Below are positions 6,854-11,061 of a stretch of 11,061 bases of DNA, piece after piece. This stretch comes from an uncultured Collinsella sp. (lineage in GTDB: Bacteria; Actinomycetota; Coriobacteriia; Coriobacteriales; Coriobacteriaceae). Position 1 is the stretch's first letter, and the number at the start of each line of letters is the position of its first letter. The stretch covers positions 1-11,061 of the forward strand of contig UQZC01000032.1 of NCBI GenBank assembly GCA_900545505.1, given 5' to 3'. The notes beneath the pieces are model-generated. The model was given only the letters and a program-made list of their open reading frames with translations, ran no database searches and had not been told where the DNA came from. Made by a program: the position numbers and the translations under genes.

Positions 6854-6883
6854 CGCAATAAACATTGCGACTTGCGAGCAATG
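6854..6883. repeat. Alternating GCAAT/ATTGC inverted repeats upstream of the glycosyltransferase operon
   Basis: CGCAAT (6854-6859) and ATTGCG (6864-6869) form a perfect 6-bp hairpin with an AAAC loop. CATTGC (6863-6868) can instead pair with GCAATG (6878-6883) across 9 bases. The two pairings share the middle arm and exclude each other. They lie 16-45 bases upstream of the TATGAT -10 candidate. The same five-base words form the palindrome upstream of the first kinase operon, so a shared regulator-binding site is possible. Confidence 0.45.
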
Positions 6884-6895
6884 ATTTGCCCAAGT

Positions 6896-6906
6896 GGGTA
6901 TGATGG
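6896..6906 (+). promoter_or_regulatory. Putative -10 region before the glycosyltransferase operon
   Basis: TATGAT (6899-6904), in the context GTGGGTATGATGG, is the best -10-like word in this gap and matches the candidates at 4460 and 5496 in surrounding bases. No good -35 lies 16-18 bases upstream, so activator dependence or a weak promoter is plausible. Confidence 0.4.
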
Positions 6907-6921
6907 AATCAGCTAGGTCGC

Positions 6922-6956
6922 GGGGCGTCGCCTGTGTTTGGCGGCGTCCCGTTTTT
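6922..6956 (+). terminator. Intrinsic terminator between the transporter and the glycosyltransferase
   Basis: GGGGCGTCGCC (6922-6932) pairs with GGCGGCGTCCC (6940-6950) in an 11-bp stem with two G-T pairs and a 7-base loop, followed by GTTTTT (6951-6956). It should stop transcription from the transporter gene. It also lies downstream of the -10 candidate at 6899-6904 and only 21 bases before the glycosyltransferase start, so it would have to be passed or switched off for that operon if the promoter is real. Confidence 0.8.
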
Positions 6957-6977
6957 GTGTTGCAGGGAGGGTAAGGC

Positions 6978-8165
6978 ATGAACGCCACAGTCGTGATTCC
7001 AACGTATTGGGCGGGCGATGACGCTTGCGCAAACGCCCCTGGCACCTATGACCATTCGACGCGACTCAACGCCGACAATCCCGAACTCGACCGCTGTCTG
7101 GCCTCGCTTGAGCAGGTACGTGACATCCCTCGCATCATCCTTTTGGTGGTCTGTCCCGTTTCTGCCACAGCCGATGTGTCGCTGCGCGTGCGCGAGATTG
7201 TCGACGCGCATCCCACGCTCAAGGTCACCGTTGTCACCAACACCCAGGCCTCGCGCATCGCAGACCGGGTTGCTCAGATCGCGCCCAAGGGTTCGGGCGA
7301 GTGCGTGAGCCTGCGAGGCTACGGTGCCATCCGCAACATGGGGCTAGCCTGTGCCGCTGTGCTGGGTCATGACGCGGTTATCTTTTTGGATGACGATGAG
7401 ACTGTCATCGACGCCGACTTTATGAAGCGCGCGACCTATGCGTTGGGGCAGCAGACGCGTCAGGGCTTGCCGATCTTGGTCAAGAGCGGCTATTTCTACG
7501 ATCGCGACGGCTCGCCGCTGGCTCCCACGGACAAGGCGGGCATCTGCCATCGTTGGTGGACCAAGCGCATCGAGTTCAACCGTTGGATGAAAAAGGCGCT
7601 CTCGGGCACCCGCATCTCGCGATCCAACTACGTGTGCGGCGGCCTGATGGCCCTGCACGCCCGCGCCTTTACGCGTGTAGCCTTTGACCCGTTTATCACC
7701 CGCGGCGAGGACTTGGATTACCTCTTTAACATGCGCATGTTTGGCTACGACGTGTGGTTCGATAACGAGTGGACCGTGCGCCATCTGCCTCCGGAGTCCG
7801 AAAAGCGCTCACCGCGCTTTATGCAGGATGTATACCGTTGGTACTACGAACGGGCCAAGTTGACATTCGCCGCGCATCAAAAGGAGCTCATTCCCGTTAC
7901 GGCGGCATCGCTCATGCCCTACCCGGGCCCGTGGATTTCGCGCGAGCTCGACGACCGCGTGCGCAAGACCGCTATGGTCCGCAGCGTGTTTACCCGCGAG
8001 CATGAGGGCTACCTGCGCATTTGGCGCCATGGTATCGGCGAGGCAAAGGCCTATGCGCGCCAAAACGCTGCAAGCTACCTGCGTTTCCAGAGCTTTTGGC
8101 CCAAGATCATGGACGGGCTTTGGCGTGACGCACAACTGATCAGTATCCTGGAGGGGGCCGAATGA
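6978..8165 (+). CDS. Soluble GT-A-fold (family 2-like) glycosyltransferase
   Basis: The ATG at 6978 follows AGGGAGGG (6964-6971) at 6-base spacing; the product has 395 residues. The N-terminus (NATVVIPTYWAG) is a family-2 nucleotide-sugar-binding start. The DxD-type metal motif is at 138-140 (VIFLDDDE), followed by an acceptor-region double glycine (CGGLMAL, 221-222) and RGEDLDY at 242-248, where the ED pair is the usual catalytic-base region. VRHLPP at 267-272 may supply a later metal-binding histidine. No signal peptide or membrane helix is present, so it should act on the cytoplasmic side, perhaps on a surface-polysaccharide precursor; donor and acceptor are unknown. About 65 residues after the sugar-binding start (32-110) form an unusually long segment before the DxD. 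Its stop overlaps the start of the next kinase by 4 bases (ATGA), so the two are probably translated together. That link to a two-component pair is the main clue to its role. Confidence 0.83.
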   Translation: MNATVVIPTYWAGDDACANAPGTYDHSTRLNADNPELDRCLASLEQVRDIPRIILLVVCPVSATADVSLRVREIVDAHPTLKVTVVTNTQASRIADRVAQIAPKGSGECVSLRGYGAIRNMGLACAAVLGHDAVIFLDDDETVIDADFMKRATYALGQQTRQGLPILVKSGYFYDRDGSPLAPTDKAGICHRWWTKRIEFNRWMKKALSGTRISRSNYVCGGLMALHARAFTRVAFDPFITRGEDLDYLFNMRMFGYDVWFDNEWTVRHLPPESEKRSPRFMQDVYRWYYERAKLTFAAHQKELIPVTAASLMPYPGPWISRELDDRVRKTAMVRSVFTREHEGYLRIWRHGIGEAKAYARQNAASYLRFQSFWPKIMDGLWRDAQLISILEGAE

Positions 8166-9505
8166 TCGACCGCCGCGCCCAGCGCGATAGTTCAATATCA
8201 ATCTTTCGCATCATTGCCGTCGCCTGCGCCATTTGCGTGCTGGTGTACTTTATTTTTGCCTTGGTGACCGGTATCGAGCCGATCGCCACGGTGATTGCCT
8301 GCGCGCTGCTATGCATCTTTCTGTGCATCTTTATCTTTTTGACGCTCAATCCCGATTCGGTGCGTTCCCAGTACACCGAGGAGACGCTCTCGGTGGCCTC
8401 GGCCATGCTTGAGGACATTAAGGGCGGTCTGACGCAGGAGTCGGCACGTTTGGTGTGCCGGCGCATTTTGCCCGAGACGCGCGCCATGACGGTGGCCATC
8501 ACCGACGAGGACAACGTGCTTGCCTGCGCGGGCGAGTTTGAGGAAAAACTGCTGCCCGATACTCCCATCCACACGCTTGCCACACGCTACGTTATCGAAC
8601 ATGGCATCGTGCAGTCGTTCAACCGTATGGTGGATGTCGTGGGCTCGGACGGCTCGCACAACCAAGTCCCCGCCGGCATTATCGCCCCCATCAAGGTGGG
8701 CGATCGTACCGTCGGCACGCTCAAGTTCTACTACAAGACCCCGCGCGCCGTCGACCGTACCCAGTATGCGCTTGCCTCGGGCTTTGCCGAGATCTTGTCC
8801 ACACAGCTCGCCATCCACGAGCTCGAGGTGCAAAAGGAACTCACGGCGCGCGCCGAGGTGCGTGCGCTGCAGGCGCAGATTAACCCGCACTTCCTGTTCA
8901 ACACGCTGAACACCATTGCATCGTTTACGCGCACCGACCCGCTGCGGGCCCGCGAACTGCTTCGTGAGTTCTCATCGTTCTATCGTGCCACGCTCGACAA
9001 CTCGGGATCGCTTATTCCGGTCTCGCGTGAGGTCGCACAGACCAAGCGCTACCTTACCTTTGAGAAGGCCCGCTTTGGCGAGGACCGCGTGCTTGCGACG
9101 TTCGATGTGTCCGAGGACGTGGAAGATACGCTGGTGCCGGCGTTCGTGATCCAGCCGATTGTCGAGAACGCCGTACGTCATGGTATGGGCGATGACGACG
9201 CCCTGAGGATCGACGTGACCGTTCACCAAGACGGCGAGGATGCAATCTTGATTGCCGTGGCCGATAATGGCGTGGGCATGGATGAGGGTACCGCCGCCAG
9301 ACTGTTTGACGAGCGTTCTGCCCGTCCCGACGCCAGCTCTCCCCAGGGTGGCGGCGCCGGTGTGGCCATGCACAATATTTCGGAGCGCATCCATCGCTTT
9401 TATGGGCCGCACTCCTATACGCGTGTCGAATCGGCGCCGGGCAAGGGCACCAAAGTGCTCCTTCATCTTGATTTGTCAGAGAGCATCTTCGACATTCAAG
9501 AGTAA
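8162..9505 (+). CDS. LytS-like sensor histidine kinase, copy 2 (His_kinase/HATPase_c)
   Basis: This 447-residue kinase starts at ATG 8162 inside the last codons of the glycosyltransferase (ATGA overlap), with GGAGGGG (8151-8157) as its ribosome binding site inside that gene. Two membrane helices lie near residues 13-36 and 40-62. A GAF-like cytoplasmic sensor region follows (about 72-220), with VGTLKFYY and ALASGFAEILSTQLA, nearly the same words as in copy 1. The histidine box is canonical: VRALQAQINPHFLFNTLNT with H243. The ATP-binding domain has PIVENAVRHG (N336), ADNGVGM (D368) and GGGAGVAMHNI (396-406). It should autophosphorylate and pass phosphate to the LytTR regulator 72 bases downstream. 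The signal is unknown; the short outer loop suggests a membrane-derived or cytoplasmic cue. Compared with copy 1 it keeps all consensus residues and may be the more ancestral form. Confidence 0.95.
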   Translation: MIDRRAQRDSSISIFRIIAVACAICVLVYFIFALVTGIEPIATVIACALLCIFLCIFIFLTLNPDSVRSQYTEETLSVASAMLEDIKGGLTQESARLVCRRILPETRAMTVAITDEDNVLACAGEFEEKLLPDTPIHTLATRYVIEHGIVQSFNRMVDVVGSDGSHNQVPAGIIAPIKVGDRTVGTLKFYYKTPRAVDRTQYALASGFAEILSTQLAIHELEVQKELTARAEVRALQAQINPHFLFNTLNTIASFTRTDPLRARELLREFSSFYRATLDNSGSLIPVSREVAQTKRYLTFEKARFGEDRVLATFDVSEDVEDTLVPAFVIQPIVENAVRHGMGDDDALRIDVTVHQDGEDAILIAVADNGVGMDEGTAARLFDERSARPDASSPQGGGAGVAMHNISERIHRFYGPHSYTRVESAPGKGTKVLLHLDLSESIFDIQE

Positions 9506-9514
9506 AATAAAAGG

Positions 9515-9552
9515 CTACGGGCTCAACGTCATGCGACGGATGCCCGGCGTAG
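9515..9552 (+). repeat. Intercistronic hairpin between kinase 2 and regulator 2
   Basis: CTACG (9515-9519) pairs with CGTAG (9548-9552), continued by GGC/GCC (9520-9522 with 9542-9544) after a CGG bulge. Inside is a small CGTC/GACG hairpin (9527-9530 with 9535-9538) with an ATGC loop. No T-tract follows. It could set the ratio of kinase to regulator through mRNA processing or stability; this is inference. Confidence 0.3.
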
Positions 9553-9577
9553 TTAGTTGACGAAAGGTTTTATCCCT

Positions 9578-10294
9578 ATGCTGCGTGCGATGATTGTGGA
9601 TGATGAGGCGCCGGCTCGCTCGGAGCTTCGCTTCCTGCTCGAGCAAACGGGCAAGATCGGCACGATCACGGAGGCGTCGAGCGTCCGCTCCGCCATCGAG
9701 ATGCTTATGGAAAGTCGCGTGGATGTTGTGTTTCTCGATATCTCGATGCCCGGTGCCTCGGGCCTGCAACTTGCCGAGGCGCTGCATAAGCTCAAAAATC
9801 CGCCGGCGATCGTGTTTGTGACTGCGTATAGTGACCATGCGGTCGAGGCATTCGACGTGGATGCCGTCGATTATCTGATGAAGCCGGTCGAAGAAGCTCG
9901 CTTGGATCGCGCGATCGAGAAGGTCATGCAACGCGCCAAGCCGGTTACGGACAGCAAGGTGACCATCGAGCGTATCCCGGTGGAAAAGGGCGGCCGCAAG
10001 GTGCTCATTCCCGTGGACGATATTCGCTTTATCATGGCCAAGGACGATTACTCCTGCATCTATACCGTCGATGATCGCTTTTTGTCGACGACCTCGCTGG
10101 CGCAGTTTGAGGCCAAGCTCTGCGACTTTGGCTTCTTCCGTGTTCACCGCCGCTATATCGTCAACTTGGCGTGCGTCACGGATGTGGAGACGGTGCCCTC
10201 GGGTGCCATCCAGCTGGGCATTACGGGCGTCGACGAACGCGTTCCGGTTTCGCGTCGCCGCGTCGTGCCGCTCAAGAAGGCTCTGAGTCTCTAG
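9578..10294 (+). CDS. LytTR-family response regulator, copy 2
   Basis: I choose ATG 9578 (238 residues) because GAAAGG (9562-9567) lies 10 bases before it and the protein then begins MLRAMIVDDE, the normal start of a receiver domain. A TTG at 9557 would add seven residues and place that site inside the gene. The receiver domain (about 1-118) has D8/D9, phosphoacceptor D54 (VFLDISMPG), T82 (VFVTAY) and K102 (LMKPVEEA). The LytTR DNA-binding domain (about 128-236) has KVLIPVDDIRFIMA, FFRVHRRYIVNL and VPVSRRR. It is the presumed partner of the kinase ending 72 bases upstream and a close paralogue of the regulator at 3674-4408. The basic VPVSRRR tail and FxRVHRxYxVNL core are shared, so the two may bind related DNA sites and could cross-regulate. 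A terminator follows 6 bases after the stop. Confidence 0.95.
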   Translation: MLRAMIVDDEAPARSELRFLLEQTGKIGTITEASSVRSAIEMLMESRVDVVFLDISMPGASGLQLAEALHKLKNPPAIVFVTAYSDHAVEAFDVDAVDYLMKPVEEARLDRAIEKVMQRAKPVTDSKVTIERIPVEKGGRKVLIPVDDIRFIMAKDDYSCIYTVDDRFLSTTSLAQFEAKLCDFGFFRVHRRYIVNLACVTDVETVPSGAIQLGITGVDERVPVSRRRVVPLKKALSL

Positions 10295-10300
10295 CACACT

Positions 10301-10351
10301 GGCCCCGCAGCCCTGTAGACCCATCGTCTGCGGAGCCGTGGGGCCTTTTTT
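10301..10351 (+). terminator. Strong intrinsic terminator closing the second kinase operon
   Basis: GGCCCC (10301-10306) pairs with GGGGCC (10340-10345), continued by GCAG/CTGC (10307-10310 with 10328-10331), and is followed at once by six Ts (10346-10351). It ends the glycosyltransferase-kinase-regulator operon and separates it from the phosphoesterase gene. Confidence 0.88.
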
Positions 10352-10390
10352 GTATGTATCTGCCGAATCGTTTTTTGCGGAAGGGATCCC

Positions 10391-10858
10391 ATGAACAGTG
10401 CAAGCGCCAAGCGCATCGACATCATCTCGGACACCCACGGCTATCTTTCGCCTGCGCTCCTGGATGAGCTTGAGGGCGCAGACCTGATCATCCACGCCGG
10501 CGACCTCACGTCAGAGATGGACTACGAGCACCTATGCACCATCGCCCCCGTGCGGGCCGTACTGGGTAACAACGATTACTACCGCGACTACGGCCCCGAT
10601 GTAGACCGTCTTGCGCTTTTTACCTACGAAGGCCTCAAATTCGCCGTAGCCCACTACCGCGAAGACCTTCCGGTGGGATCCGTAGACGTAGCCATCAACG
10701 GCCACACCCACGTAACCAAAGAAGCCCAAGTGGGCCGTTGCTTAGTCCTCAACCCGGGCAGCGCCAGCTACCCCAGAGGCACCCGAGGCCCCACCATGGC
10801 CAGAATGCTCGTCAAAGACGGCAAGATCCTAAGCACCAAGTTTATTGACCTAGACTAA
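10391..10858 (+). CDS. YfcE/MJ0936-type metallophosphoesterase
   Basis: The ATG at 10391 follows GGAAGGGA (10379-10386); the product has 155 residues, typical of this small family. The calcineurin-like metal-binding motifs appear in order: DTH (D14, H16), GD (D38), GNND (N60), a lone histidine in FAVAHY (H88) and GHTH (104-107), plus NPGS at 121-124. Family members usually have HGH where this one has HYR, so one glycine and one histidine of that motif are absent; the remaining ligands still predict a two-metal phosphodiesterase. Known relatives hydrolyse artificial phosphodiesters in vitro, with unclear natural substrates. No signal peptide, so cytoplasmic. Codon use is odd: six of eleven valines are GTA, with TTA, CTA and AGA codons, mainly in the second half, unlike the C-rich amidohydrolase. 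It sits alone between two terminators. Confidence 0.88.
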   Translation: MNSASAKRIDIISDTHGYLSPALLDELEGADLIIHAGDLTSEMDYEHLCTIAPVRAVLGNNDYYRDYGPDVDRLALFTYEGLKFAVAHYREDLPVGSVDVAINGHTHVTKEAQVGRCLVLNPGSASYPRGTRGPTMARMLVKDGKILSTKFIDLD

Positions 10859-10867
10859 CCGCAACAA

Positions 10868-10897
10868 AAACGGGGGATGCAGATGCGTCCCCCGTTT
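10868..10897. terminator. Terminator after the phosphoesterase gene, possibly bidirectional
   Basis: CGGGGGATGC (10871-10880) pairs with GCGTCCCCCG (10885-10894) around an AGAT loop, extended by AAA/TTT (10868-10870 with 10895-10897). On the + strand the T-run is short (TTTCCATTT). On the - strand it would be TTTTTGTTGC, so it may also stop a convergent gene beyond the right edge. Confidence 0.75.
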
Positions 10898-11061
10898 CCA
10901 TTTGAGCCAAAGGCGGAAGTTCAACAAGATCCATCAGACCAACCCCGCCGAGGAGCATGCGGGCTAGCCGCGCAGCGGCGCACGCCCGCAAAACTGATTG
11001 AACAATGTGACGGCAGGGAGGGTCTCCGGGGCTGAGGGCGGGGGTTAAGTTTGTCGCGAGT
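10898..11061. other. Non-coding tail with one structured inverted repeat
   Basis: I see no convincing gene here. One imperfect hairpin stands out at 10959-10989: GCGGGC pairs with GCCCGC, enclosing GCCGC (10967-10971) and GCGGC (10975-10979) around a GCA loop. It lacks a T-run on either strand. It could be a dispersed repeat, part of an RNA gene running off the window, or only GC-rich chance. The last 60 bases, ending in a G-rich run at 11027-11045, hold nothing I recognise. Confidence 0.4.

Noticed and set aside
6822..6884. 20-codon GTG-started open frame after the transporter
   Set aside because: The AGGAG before it is 12 bases away, the peptide has no recognisable feature, and it runs through the GCAAT/ATTGC inverted repeats. 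It is too weak to call a leader peptide.
9515..10495. 326-codon open frame on the - strand
   Set aside because: It is antisense to the second response regulator and crosses its strong terminator. The product shows no recognisable domain.

Overview
The window looks like a chromosomal segment of a high-GC, anaerobic, gut-type actinobacterium of the class Coriobacteriia; Collinsella is my best guess. This rests on the G/C-ending codon use and the mix of gene families (an APC permease beside a metal-dependent amidohydrolase, LytS/LytTR-type two-component pairs, an ATG22/UMF1-type transporter). It is inference from recall, not from a search. All ten genes are on the + strand. No gene-free gap exceeds about 200 bases, and I saw no tRNA, rRNA, CRISPR array, insertion sequence or phage gene.

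Left (1-2131): the C-terminal part of an APC-family amino-acid/amine permease, then a short intergenic region rich in inverted repeats, then a complete amidohydrolase with a full set of metal ligands. The pair suggests uptake and hydrolysis of a small substrate whose identity the sequence does not reveal. A strong intrinsic terminator closes this unit.

Middle (2132-6806): a LytS-like membrane histidine kinase (GTG start preferred) and its LytTR response regulator, then a cytoplasmic zinc-dependent phospholipase-C-like protein, then a 12-helix UMF1/ATG22-type transporter.

Right (6807-10351): a soluble GT-A glycosyltransferase overlaps by 4 nt the start of a second LytS-like kinase, which is followed by a second LytTR regulator and a terminator. 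Kinase 2 and regulator 2 are clear paralogues of kinase 1 and regulator 1, so the window carries a duplicated two-component module with three unrelated genes between the copies, the last of them attached to copy 2. Both kinase operons are preceded by ATTGC/GCAAT inverted repeats next to -10-like sequences and by a terminator hairpin close to the first start codon, which makes autoregulation or attenuation worth testing.

End (10352-11061): a small YfcE/MJ0936-type metallophosphoesterase with A-ending codon use unlike its neighbours, a terminator, and about 160 bases of non-coding DNA containing one structured inverted repeat.

I did not find an obviously new defence or biosynthetic system. The best leads are the duplicated two-component module, its coupling to a glycosyltransferase, and the shared leader architecture.
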